Assembly: GCA_963082875.1 (NCBI GenBank)
Contig: OY720098.1
Coordinates: 4,650,001-4,714,000 of the forward strand
Source: Corella eumyota
Taxonomy: Eukaryota > Chordata > Ascidiacea > Phlebobranchia > Corellidae
DNA length: 64,000 nt
Direction of reading: 5' to 3'
The notes under the pieces are model-generated. The model had not been told where the DNA came from. It saw only the letters and a list, made by a program, of their open reading frames with translations, and searched no databases. The position numbers and the translations under genes were made by a program. Positions 1-11,800 of the stretch are shown here, in pieces (position 1 is the first letter of the stretch; each line of letters begins with the position of its first letter).

Positions 1-873
1 ATCAAATATATCTTTTATACCAAGTGGTTTTAGACACTCTTCAAGATTTGAAGTGTACTCAAATTTCATCTTAGGAATGTGGATTTTGACGTTTTCCTCT
101 TGAAGGTTACTCAGTAACTTTGTCAGTCTTGTGCTTGTTAAATTCTTCATGATTTTATTTAAACCCATCATATCGTCTGGTAGCAGAATGACCATTGATG
201 TTTCAACTCCTTTATAAGGTATTTCAATTATTTTTAGTCTTAGCTTAGAGTCAACTCCAACTTTATAGTATCCTTGTCTTGACATCATTTGTACTTTTTC
301 TGTCTCCCCATCAGTTAAATAAAATTTAGCATTGTAAGTATCCATAGCTTTAAAGGGATCTTCCCATTTCCCTAGAAAATAAACAGCATTTGCTAAAACC
401 AACCGAACGTCAGGAGTTATTGAGCCTTTTTGTAATAGATCTTTAATTTTTCCGTGTGTTTTCGATTCCGCCCATTTATTTATATACTCTCCAGATTCTT
501 CAGGTTTTGATTTAAAATCTAATCCAGTAATTTTCGTTTCGTAATACTTCTGACAGTTAGCTACAAATTCTGGGTTAATTGTAAAGGACAGGTCAGGAAA
601 TATCTGATTGGCTAGCTCCAATGTGATGTGCTCTTGTGCAACTAATTCTTTATAAACACTTAGATTATCAGCATGAATTTTTTCATTTGAACACACATCA
701 AATCCCAAGCCTCTTTTTAATTGGGTAGCAGTTTCATTTTTTGCCCCGAGTAACACCACAGACAAAGCTGCTGATATGCTGTAAGGTGATATAAAAACAT
801 TTCCCTTGTCGGATTGCGCATGAGCTTTATATAAATTTAAAGCAAAATCATAGCTTCCATTATTTTTAGACAT
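1..873 (-). CDS. Serpin, intracellular (clade B-like) type, 5' part
   Basis: A single uninterrupted frame of 291 codons starts at the ATG at 873-871 and runs off the window's left edge. The protein opens directly in the serpin fold with no signal peptide (start MSKNNGSYDFALNLYKAH), which suggests a cytosolic ovalbumin-type serpin. Visible family motifs are NVFISPYSISAALS near residue 30 and the shutter/breach motif LVLANAVYFLGKWEDPF near residues 160-176. The reactive centre loop lies beyond the window, so neither the inhibited protease nor inhibitory ability can be judged. Serpins usually have about 380-400 residues, so roughly a quarter is missing. No intron occurs in 873 bases, whereas all complete host genes here have an intron every 100-200 coding bases. 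This suggests intron loss or a retrocopy. The next gene on the same strand is SIRT2. Confidence 0.93.
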   Translation of the reverse strand, partial: MSKNNGSYDFALNLYKAHAQSDKGNVFISPYSISAALSVVLLGAKNETATQLKRGLGFDVCSNEKIHADNLSVYKELVAQEHITLELANQIFPDLSFTINPEFVANCQKYYETKITGLDFKSKPEESGEYINKWAESKTHGKIKDLLQKGSITPDVRLVLANAVYFLGKWEDPFKAMDTYNAKFYLTDGETEKVQMMSRQGYYKVGVDSKLRLKIIEIPYKGVETSMVILLPDDMMGLNKIMKNLTSTRLTKLLSNLQEENVKIHIPKMKFEYTSNLEECLKPLGIKDIFD

Positions 874-1531
874 TTCGTTAAGTGAAATCTAAAACGTTGA
901 TGGCTACGGTATAGCTCGTTTATTGCGAAACAGTAAACTAATTTTTTTAATTCGTTTATATAACAGCTTATAACTTTAACACAAACTGCAGTTTGCGTTA
1001 TCGACGAACATTATTTGTTTTCGTTTTAGTTTTGTTAGGCTAATATGGGCGTATTTAACCTATTGTCACGCGATGTTAAATCACGAGTTTAAGTACTTCC
1101 TGTTGGTGACGTAATTCACTTAAACTTTAGGCCAAATTTCAGCAGATTTAATTAATTAGAACAAAAATTAGTCTTTTTAAAAACTGTTAAACATTTTTAA
1201 TCAATACAATACTGATGAAACGATTTGTTTGAAAAAATAAGATTTTAAACCATAATGAAAAAAAACGTTTAAAAAATAATAAAGTTTTTTATTAATCACA
1301 ATTTTTTTAAGACATAATCAAATAAAAAATCAATACAGTTCTTAATAATAAAATAAAAAAAAATTAAAACAAATGTTAAGCGCAAAATTAATTTACTTAA
1401 AAATGTAAAATTGACTAAAACTGAAGTGATAAGAAAAAAATAACTTAAGACACAAGATTAAAAAAATATACCAAAAACTAGTGATTAAGAAAAATAACAC
1501 AAAAAACATAGACTCCCTAGTCTTTTTTGCA
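874..1531. other. Intergenic spacer between serpin 5' end and SIRT2 3' end
   Basis: AT-rich DNA holding the serpin promoter side and the SIRT2 3' untranslated side. I see no conserved coding frame, RNA gene or repeat. Confidence 0.6.
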
Positions 1532-3681
1532 TTATTTATTGAAAGCCTTTTTTTGTTGCTCATGAACTTCGTCAATTTTAGCATGACTTTTTTCCACCAA
1601 ATTTTTAAAGTCTTCTTCCCATCCAAGCATCTTGCACAATTCCTTACAAATTTCATCACAGTCACCTAACCAAGCTATATCTCTAAAAAAAATTGAAACA
1701 TTGATTTAAAATCATATTCAATTACCATATATTAATAAATCCTTAAAAAAATGACTTAAGTTAATACCTATATGCTGATTCAGAGTCAAAGTCCAGACAA
1801 TTTTGATGAAAACCCATCATTAACATCATCGGATCACTCATGCCACATTTTTCACGGTTTATTAAGAGACGAGGTGTAGTATCTCGAACACTGAATTTTT
1901 TTAAGGAATAACTTTGTGAGTAGTATAACAGAGTTTTAATAAACACAAAATTACTGGGTACTGTTATAAAACACTCCATGTACCATAAACTATATAAAAA
2001 GCACCTAATTTTTAGATTATGTATTTCCAATAGTGTGATTACCTATTAACTAATGATGCAAATGGATGCACTTTTAAGGAGGTTCCCATTATGATTAAGA
2101 GATCACAAGTGTCAAAGTCAACAGTGCGTAATTCTGCGAAACGCTTGGGCAAGGATTCTCCAAAAAATACAATATCTAAAAAAAATGTTTTAAAAAAACA
2201 AGAGTAATGAGTGCTTGTGAAAAATATAATTTACATTTTTGTTTTACCTGGCTTGACAAGAGATTCACATTCTGTGCAATGAGGAATTTCGTCAGCAAAA
2301 ACTTTTTCTATAAAAATTGTATTTTGTAAAACAACTATTTGCAATTCAAAAGAGGGGCCTTAGTTAATAGTTTAAAGTTCGGACAACTCTGAATACCTTT
2401 AACCCAATCTTGTGAATATTCTTGTTCACATTCAACACAATGGGCAGTGTGGAAAGTTCCATGAGCTTCTACTATTTTATCTCCTGAAATTCCTGCCACT
2501 CTCTCCAAAGTGTCAATGTTCTAGATAGTAAAAAAGATAGTGAATTTAACGAGCTGGATCAATACTTATGATCTAACTTTTTTGTTAAATTCCTATTTGA
2601 AATTTAAAAAGATGTAAAACTAATCTTACCTGGGAATAAACACGCTGGAGCAAGCCTTTGATTTCAAGTAATTTAATAAAATAATGACCCCAAGTTGGCT
2701 AAAAAATAAAGTGAAATTGACAAAACTTACTTAACCAATAAAGAAATAAATAATAAAAAAAATATTTATATTAATATTTACCTTGAAAATTCCAGGATAC
2801 AATTCTTTGGCAAGTGTATAAAATGGCAACGGGTTTTTCTAAAGTATGATAAGTTTCAGCTCTAGAATACTTTTAATATTTAGTTAATTTTGTATAAAAA
2901 GTCACCCATATTTATTTACCTTAAAAAAGTTAATCTCAAATATAGCTTGGGGGCTTGGCAGTTCATACTTTTGTAAATTGTCGTACAAACCGGTGCCTGG
3001 TGATCTAAAGTCTGGTATACCCGCAGCTAAAAAAATTGTCCATTTTTTATATTAATGTATTTATTTTATTTCCACTCAAGTATATATACTTACAAGTTGA
3101 AATTCCAGCACCACACATAACAATAATGTTCTTGCCTAAAAATAAATTTAAATATCCAATGTAGTTATTCTACTTAAAGTATTTAAACAAAATGGCTTAA
3201 GAACATGCATTAGTTATATACATTTGACAAAACAATTATATATATTTATGCCAAATTCCAATATTTAATTATGTTAGTCGTTTAAGTTACATTTTTCTGA
3301 TTTAATGTATTCAACAACAGACGGAAAAGTTAAATCTGTAAGAAGTTGTTCAGGTTTTTCAGTCTCTTCATCTTCTTTTTTTGAACCAACTTTAAGCAGA
3401 CTGAAAAGGTTTTTCAAATAATCCACTGTAAAAAAATAAGTTAAAAAAATCTGTTAATTATGCTTACTTAGAAAACTTTTATAAGTCAGTAAGTGTATAT
3501 TTAAATCAGTGTAAATATTCTGTTTTATACGTATTAAGTTTACCTATAAAAATTCCTAAAGTCTATAAATCTTACTTGATGGAATTGCGCTTTCAGTCGG
3601 GTAATTTTCATCAGTTGGGTCAACAGCTTTTGAGCTTGATTGGGAATCTTCAGTGTTCTTTGATTTATCGGAATCGGACAT
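1532..3681 (-). CDS. SIRT2: SIRT2-type NAD-dependent protein deacetylase (sirtuin class I)
   Basis: Eleven exons on the minus strand (3681-3576, 3425-3291, 3135-3094, 3026-2920, 2838-2782, 2698-2630, 2520-2397, 2307-2248, 2175-2043, 1890-1768, 1682-1532) sum to 1,107 nt, 368 aa. Sirtuins remove acyl groups from lysines using NAD+; SIRT2 is mainly cytoplasmic and acts on tubulin and histone H4. The Rossmann-fold NAD motif reads [24 protein letters not shown] across exons 3-4. The catalytic His lies in [11 protein letters not shown] (exon 7). Zinc cysteine pairs are CVEC and CTEC (exons 7-8). GESLP and [10 protein letters not shown] follow in exon 9. The acidic, Ser-rich N-terminus has no mitochondrial presequence, and the C-terminal WLGDCDE...LGW block resembles vertebrate SIRT2, favouring SIRT2 over SIRT3. 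The start faces SCAI across a 426-bp gap. Confidence 0.95.
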
Positions 3682-4107
3682 GGTTGTTTTTAATAAGCTT
3701 ATAATAAATTTGTTTTGTTTATCTTGTTTATGTGGTTACGTTTAAACCTGTAAACCTAAAAGTTAATCAACCGTTTAGCTCTTGTTCTTTGTTAATTTGT
3801 CCTCAAAATTTTTATCAAGATTACTAAAAAAAATTACATTTTACAAGTTAAAATTAATTTATTACTTTTTGCAATTAATGTTAGTTTTCTAAAAAAATTG
3901 CAAAATTAAATTAAAAAAAACAATCACAACCTCTATTGACCTAGGTACTTTGTTATGATTTTTATCCAGCGCACATGTTTTTGCAGTGTAGTCGGATAGT
4001 TGCAAAATTAATTTAAATTGCATAATAACGTTTATAATATAGTTGGCAGATCCCCAATTCAGTAGTAAAGGTTTAAATAACAAGATTACTGCATTGCAAA
4101 AGGTAAA
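3682..4107. promoter_or_regulatory. Presumed bidirectional promoter of SIRT2 and SCAI
   Basis: Only 426 bp separate the divergent start codons of SIRT2 (minus) and SCAI (plus), so the two 5' untranslated regions and promoters must share this stretch. No TATA box at a fixed distance is convincing in such AT-rich DNA. The call rests on geometry alone. Confidence 0.5.
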
Positions 4108-7100
4108 ATGGACGAAGGGCAGACGTCGTTTGTGGAATTTGAAGACAAAGCAATTGTTCGCGAATTTTGTGATCTTTTGGAGTGTTCTAAGCAACTTTTT
4201 AATGGTCTTCGGTAAGAAAAATTAAATTACCTTAACCAGTATCTACAAATACTGTACTCAACTACTTTGTACTTACTACAATTGTTTTAAACTAATTTAA
4301 CAGTGAGCTTCCTCAATATGGGCAACGTCAATGGCAACCTTATTTTGCAAGAACATTTGAAACCTATACAAAACTGTGGAAGTTCCAACAAGATAATAGG
4401 TAAACTTTAAGATTATAAAAGTGTCAATTAGGATTCAGGTTATCCTTAATATTCTATTTATTGCTTACTTAAAATAAAATGTAGATATATATACTGATAA
4501 TATGAATACTTGTATTAAAGTTGGGTTACTACATTATATCATTATTTTCATTTAGTATCATCAGTACCAGTACAAGTAATTATTTAATGTTGATTTATAG
4601 TAATACAATGCAATATTAGGTTTATTTGTATTTCTAGGTTGGTATTAGATCGAACCTACAATTTAAAGAGATGGCAAATTGGTGAAATTGCATCCAAAAT
4701 CGGACAACTTTACTACCATTACTAGTAAGTCAATTATACTTTAATAATAATGTTTTATTTTTGATGGGCCAAAATTTATTTTTTTTATATTCAGTTTAAG
4801 AACCAGTGAAACGAATTATTTAAATGAAGCATATCAGTTTTACGCTGCAATAAGATCAAGAAATTATTATCGAAATGTTAACAATGAAGGAAGGTAAAAC
4901 GTTGTAGAAATGTTTTTTTAAAATTATTTTAAAAATTATTTTGATGCCCTTAAATTGGCACAGACAGCTGTTATTCAAATATTGACCCTTCAAACATAAG
5001 ATGCACATTTAAAATGAATAATTTATTCTGTTTTTATACAAACGGATTGAACTAGTTTTTTTTTAGGTTTTATTTACCAAATTAAATAATGTAATATTTT
5101 CTTGTTTTAGTCCTGAACTGATTTTGAAGAAGCATCGTTATTATGCCAGATTTATTGTTGTTTGTCTTTTGTTGAACTACAAACAAGATGTTCATGATCT
5201 TGTTATGGTAAAATCTTTTGTTACTGTTATCAGTAAATTAATAGGCTACTTAAGTTGTCGTTATATATTACAAAAACTATATTAAATTTTAGTTTTATAT
5301 ATATTTATCGAAATCATTTTTTGTTGTGTATTCATATTAAGGATTTTTCCAAGCAAGTGGAAGAAAATAAAAATGTTTTAATTGAAAAAGAGGAAAATGA
5401 ATGGCATCAAGTTGTCACTGAAGTTAAAGAATTTCTGGATGTAAGTAATGTTTTTAAATATATGATATTACCTTAAAAAAATTATTAAAAAAATTAAAAA
5501 AAATTAATAATGTAGTCAGAACCTGTCCAAGTCTTGAATGCTGATACTTACCAGAAATGTGATATTTCAATGCGAGTTACTTCTTTGTGTCTTCCACCTG
5601 TTGAGAAAGGTAAGTTTGGGTTATTTAATAAGCTATATAATTCAAGCATGTTGTTATATGTGTTTATTTAATTATTTTATTTTTAAATTATTTTTTTGGT
5701 TAGATTTTGCAAAGTAACTGGCTGCCATAACCTATATTTCTATATGTCTTGTGTTATAGGTTTTTTATTTATTTAATTTTTAAATTATTTTTTTGATACT
5801 CTTATTTTTATTACAATATACAATTAATATAAATGTATGTTTTTAAAATAATACACAGTTAAATAATTTTTATCAAGGTGTTCAAACTCATGTTACTCTT
5901 GGAGATGCTATCATAGTTGGGAATTCCCCATCGCAAATCAAATTCTCCGAACTTACTGTTGACATGTTTCGAATTATTCAGGTTTTTTAACTTTGGTTTA
6001 GTTTCTTTAACTTACGTTAAATCTTTTTTTTCATATATATGGTCAAATATGTTTTCTTTTGAATCTACCTAAATTTTTTTAACAAATTTAAACATATTTT
6101 ATTTAGTATAATATATATTAAAAATTGTTACACTTTTCATCTTTACAATTATTTTGTCTAAGGCTTTGGAGAGATCACCTTGTGTGTCAGCTGACCCAGC
6201 ACAAAGGCTACAAAAAGCAAATCCATCTCAAGTAATTGGTTAATTAACATTTAAAAATAAATTAAAACTTTTCTTTATGTTAAGCAGAATCTTTGAGAAG
6301 AAATTACTAAATTTTAACATTTTAGGAGACAGCTGATCGAATCACAAAGCGGGATAATCCACATAAATATTTGTTATATCGTCCCACATTCTTCCAACTT
6401 TTTACATTTCTTGCAACCGCAGTAAAAGTAAGTTAAATAAAAGTGGTTACAAGGCTCTTTAATTTAATAATTTTATTAAACTTACAAGAAACGATTATGT
6501 TTTTGTAGGAGCTTCCACCTGGGAATGCACTTCTACTTTATCTTTCTGCTCATGGCAGTAAAAATAAAAATACCAAAACAGAGATACAGTTAGAAGGTAA
6601 CTTATTTATTTTAAAGATTCAACAAAAACTGAATTTTGGAAAATATTTTGATAAATTTGTAGGTGGATATGAGTTGGGTGGTATAAAGACCAACGATCGA
6701 ATAGAAGAGAATAATAATCAAAAACAATCACCAATGAAGAACATGCATTGGTATGTAATTTTAAATAATAAATGTATTTATAAAAGCTTTTGATGACTTG
6801 TTGATTTTTAGTCTCCATCCAGCTGATTTATATCCTTTTATGAGAAAACCAATGTTGCTCATTGTGGACAGTGATAACGCTAAAGCATTTGACAACCTTC
6901 CCAATTTATTTGAGCAACCTGTTATTTGTTTAATGGCACCGGAAGATTATCCCCATTCTAACAAAGGTGTTTTTATTTTTATTTTTTTTAAATAGTCTTT
7001 GATATAAACCTAGAGTTTTTAAATATATAGTGAAATTAATAACAATCTAAATTAAGTGTGACTTAATTAGCTGTGACACAAACCCAAAATGATTGATTTT

Positions 7101-7936
7101 ATTGGGAATTCCCAAATTTTATAACTCCCTATACAGTAAGAATTAAGAATACTGACTACATTAAAAATGCATTGGTATTGATCTTCTTAGGATTATCTAA
7201 GCAGTGCAAAAAGCATTATTGAAAAGAAAATTATTTAATTTAATTACTCTTTAAAATGTATTAGCCCAAATTTATATACAAGAAATATTATTATGTCAAT
7301 TTAAATTGTACTACACTTCTACGCTAAAGATTTTTTTTTAGTAAAGTTTTAGTTTTTATAATTCTCAGAAGTTTAATTAATTGTTTTTTAGAATACTTTG
7401 GTCGCGGAAGATTATTAACCACCTTCTTGTATTCCCCATTAATGGGTTTTATGCTTGTTTGTGGAATTGATCAAACCAGCGACAGACTTTATGAAACTTG
7501 CTCCCAAGTTATTGACAAGGCCTTACAGGAAACACAAAGATCATATTTACGATCTCGGACAATAGGTAAATTTAATTGCAAGTTTTATAAAGCGAAATTA
7601 CTAAATGTAAACCAATATTTACCTTATTAGATCATAGCTTTCTTCAATTCTTTGGTGATGATTTTCTGCGTCTTATATTACTTCGGTTTGCATTTTGCTT
7701 CTGTACTTTACGTCTGCATAGGTCTTACAAGGTGAGTTTTAAATTAATTTAAATTAAAATAAATTAAACACATTCCTTTGATTCAAATATTTTAGGACTC
7801 TAAATATTATCCAAAATCTTTTCCTGCTCTTCCCGACGAGGATTTTGTTGGAAATCCGGTTATTAATAAAGCAATAATTGACATGGCTGATGTGTTGGGT
7901 GTTAGAGGATTGTTTATGGAATCAAACCCTGCTTAA
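4108..7936 (+). CDS. SCAI: SCAI homologue (suppressor of cancer cell invasion; MRTF/SRF transcription cofactor)
   Basis: Sixteen exons (4108-4211, 4304-4399, 4638-4724, 4795-4893, 5111-5207, 5342-5440, 5516-5609, 5878-5981, 6163-6231, 6326-6427, 6509-6596, 6663-6750, 6812-6966, 7392-7565, 7631-7731, 7796-7936) give 1,698 nt, 565 aa, close to the roughly 600 aa of vertebrate SCAI. SCAI is a nuclear protein that binds the MRTF (MAL)-SRF complex and represses its targets, and it has a role in double-strand-break repair. Blocks recalled from human SCAI recur in order: FVEFEDKAIVREFCDLLE at the N-terminus, YFARTFETYTKLWKFQQ, LYYHYYLRTSETNYLNEA, KFSELTVDMFRIIQ, ENPHKYLL-like DNPHKYLLYRPTF, MHCLHPADLYPFMRKP and FLQFFGDDFLRLIL. 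No transmembrane or catalytic motif is evident. The start ATG directly precedes the conserved block and splicing is canonical GT-AG throughout. Confidence 0.95.
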
Positions 7937-8827
7937 AATATTAACTACACAAGATGTTCTTACATATTTCATATTTTTGATTTGTAACAAGTCATAGTGG
8001 TTATATGCTACAGATATTAGTATAAAACTATTATTAATTAAAACAAATTTCTTTTTATAGCCTTGGATGCATGTTATGTGGCTACTGGTCGTTGTTTTAT
8101 ATTTTAGCTAAACTTTAGTTTTATTTGTGACCTATTCTTTTAGTTTGTTTTTTAAGCTTTCTTTTATTCTTTTTACCTGCAGTTGTTATTAATATAGTTA
8201 GTTAAAAAAAAACAAATTGTAACTTGTTTTTTTTTACAATTTATTTATCATAACAAAACAAAGAAAGCGTATAATGAATTTTAGTTCAGTGTGGTCCTTA
8301 AAATATTTTTAAAATATAAGGCAGTGAGTGATCATTTATGAATGCCAATTTTATAGTTATGTAACAAAGAAGTCACAAGGTTGGGGTAACAAAACATTTA
8401 ATTTTAATATGCATCTTATAATAACAAGCCTATCAGTTAGCAACCAATTTTAAATTTTAAGCAGCAGTAAAAGTAATACAATACATGGGAATAACATTCT
8501 ATTTACAAAACAAGTTAACAAATTTTAATAATATTAAGAACATCTACAAATCACAGTACAATTTCTGAAAAGGAAACACAACCAGTAGTATTTGTGTGTG
8601 ATGTTTTATAATATCAAAAAAATAATTGCACAAGGTTTATTGTTCTGAATTATTTCTTAACTACTGTACCACAGCACCATGGTAGTTATTAAAAACAAAA
8701 TTTTATTGCACACATTGTAGGACTTTAAAAAATAGATTTCAATCAGAGTGTGATTTATTATTTGGTGAATATTTATAGAACTTTACAAGCTTGAGCGTAA
8801 GCACCATGTTAACATATGGAAAAACAA
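7937..8827. other. Convergent 3' flanks of SCAI and integrin alpha
   Basis: 891 bp of AT-rich DNA between two convergent stop codons. It should hold both 3' untranslated regions. I see no gene or repeat in it. Confidence 0.6.
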
Positions 8828-11800
8828 TTATAAAGTTGGTGACTGGGGTAATTTTTTTTGAAATGTTGTATATTCGTTTCCGTTATCAGCAGTACTATTA
8901 ACACCACCCCGGTCGCTAAATGTGTGAGATTGATGTGCAACAGTGTATTTGTAACTCTCTGTCCAGTCCAATTCGTCTTGAATATGTTGCTTGTACTTGC
9001 TTTTAAAGAAACCAGCCTAATTTTTTAACAAAAAAATATTATTTAAAAAAAAAATAAATAATATTTACTATTAATAGTTTGACATATTGGTTACTTTTTT
9101 TTGCAATTGTATTTTATATTACCTTTTTAAGTGCTAAAATAGCCAACAAAAGTAGAATAAGTCCCGCCAATGCAGACACCAAGTAAATCCACCATTTAAT
9201 TTTGTATTGCTGCGTTTCTTCAACGACGGCAATGTCAGTGTTAAATGCTTCTGTTTTGGCCTAAAACATTTTTTTGTGTTATTGTTGAAGATGCCTTTAA
9301 CAAGTAAATATTGCATTGTAAAACTTACAGTAGCTCTCAGATCATTTTTGTTGTCTTTATAGGATGAAACGATATACATGGATTGTCTTGTCGATGTAAA
9401 AAGTGTTGATGTTATTGATATCTCTGAAACATCTTCCTAATTTATATAAAATAAATATCAAGTTTCCTAAGGTTTCAAAGTTTAAAATGATAACCACTAC
9501 ATTTTTGACAACATTCGTTTTTAACGAGTCTTTTGTGTTTGCACTTTTATTATTAGCGAAAACAAACCTTCAGAAATGTGGTTTTCCATAATCTGTAGTC
9601 AAGAGATACAATTACATTTCCTCCGGGATAAAATCCATCAACATTGCAACTAATTGTACCACAATGTAATTTGTCTGGCAATACACAAAAGTTATTAAAA
9701 ACTAAATTTGTGTTATAATAAATGAAATGTGCACGCCTCTTTATAAAAATTGACAAGATTTTATGTTATAGTATATACATTTTTTTGTGTATTTTAAAGT
9801 AATTGATTTAAATAATGTACTTGGTTCCGTGCATTCCAGGGGTTTCTTTTCTTTCATTTTCTTAAAGGGAGTGAAATCCAATTTATTGTTTTCTGTGTTT
9901 TTGCCTGTTGAATTCACAGATGTTTGGTCTGATAAATCTATATCACACTAAACAAAAAAAATAAAAAATAAATTGTTGAAAGATAAACAAATCATTTTAA
10001 CGCTGATTTTATTTACTCTAATACCTTGCAAAGGGATTCTGGAGTGCATGAAAATGTTTCCAAATGTAAAATATCATGGTCACTGACAGTTATTTTTGGC
10101 CATATAACCTGTATAACAAAAACTCATGTTTAAAACATTGTTAAGTTCGTTTTTGGAAAATCAAAAAAAATAGTAATTGATGGTTTACCTGAATTGAAGT
10201 ATAAGGTATTTTTGAAGGCCCTTTGTTTGTTATGGCATAAATATGAGAAAATTGTGGTCCAATTTTTTCAAGGTCAGTGGCATTTTGAATATTTTGTGCA
10301 GAAAAAGTGATGGGGTTGTTTATTAGTGATCTGTTGTTTAAGAATAAAAAACCCTAATTAATAAAAACAACTAATAAAAAAATAAAATTATAATATATGT
10401 ATTTAAAAAAAAAAATACAAATTGTGAAATTAATTTATTTAAATTTAATATTATAAGGAAAAAACTACCACTACAAATAATCTTATAGTTTACTTACACC
10501 CTAACAGCTAAGTCTGCTTCAAATTTAACATTCATTGAAATATTGTATTGGTTATTTGCAGGAATAACTTCAACACTGTTACTGGTTGCATCCAAATACA
10601 TATTAACATTTCCGCCTTCGAATGTGTCCGATATATCAAACTAAATTTACATTGTAATATTTAATATTTAGTCCAATAAAAACTTTTATTTAGAAGGTCT
10701 TTTATTTTATAAGACAATTACACGAAATTATTCTACTTGTTTTAGGTACATGATTTTACCTGTAATTTAAATGTACACGATTGGCCTTTAGTTAGTACTG
10801 AATGTGTATGCATAAGGTGAATAGTTTTGTAGTGGTTGGTTTGGTTTGCTCCATATGACCCTACGTGGTCATGATTTTGGTTTTCTTTTTCGACCAGCTC
10901 CATACACTTTTGACCCTTTAAATTGTCAGTTACATGCTATTAAAAATCGCAAACTAAATTTCAAATCCAAAAAATATTTTGTTTTATAAACAAACCTTTA
11001 TGGGAAGAACTTGCGAAAATAGAAGAGAACACTCAAAATTCACCGCTACTTCTACATCATGGGCTGCATCGTCTTTGTTTTGCACATTAAATTCCATTAT
11101 AACTGTTCTTCTTTGGCTGCTTATTATAACTTTATTAGTTTCTTTATTTATCGTTGTAATGGAATTTAATTTAAGGCATTGTAAATCAAGATCGGAGTAG
11201 CATGTTTCATTGGCACAAAGTCTTACAAATGAAACCTAACAAAGAAAAGTTATCATTTTTATATTTGCTTTAACTTTCAGTATAAAATATCCATTTTTAC
11301 TGCTACCCTTAAATTTATATACAAGTTGCTTTCAAAACAAATAAAAAAGTAAGGTGAAATTTCTTACTTCTGTAGTTTTTGGTACTTTCTCAAAAATATC
11401 CAGTAGGGCTGATTTTGTAGTCGAAGGCATTTTGCTTGAAAGTTCAAGGGAGAGTTGAATCAAAATAGGAGATAAAAGATTTCTTATCGGAAGCTAAAAC
11501 GTAAAAAGTAAAAAATAAAAACCTTGATGAATGTTCAGTGTTATATCTTAAATGTTAAAAAGTGTACCTTCAGTTGTAACATAAAAGTTTTGCACTTTGT
11601 TTCTTTTCCGATGACCTTAATTTCCCCAGATGGATTGTCAAAAGTTCCCCGTGGCCTTTCACCAGGTGCATTAAGATCAGATACAAGTTTGTAACTAAAA
11701 TCTAAAAAAGATTTAAGATATTTTAACAATAAATTTCTAAAATAAAATAACAAAGTTACTTACACACTACAGAAGGTATTTGAACTCCATACACATTCAA

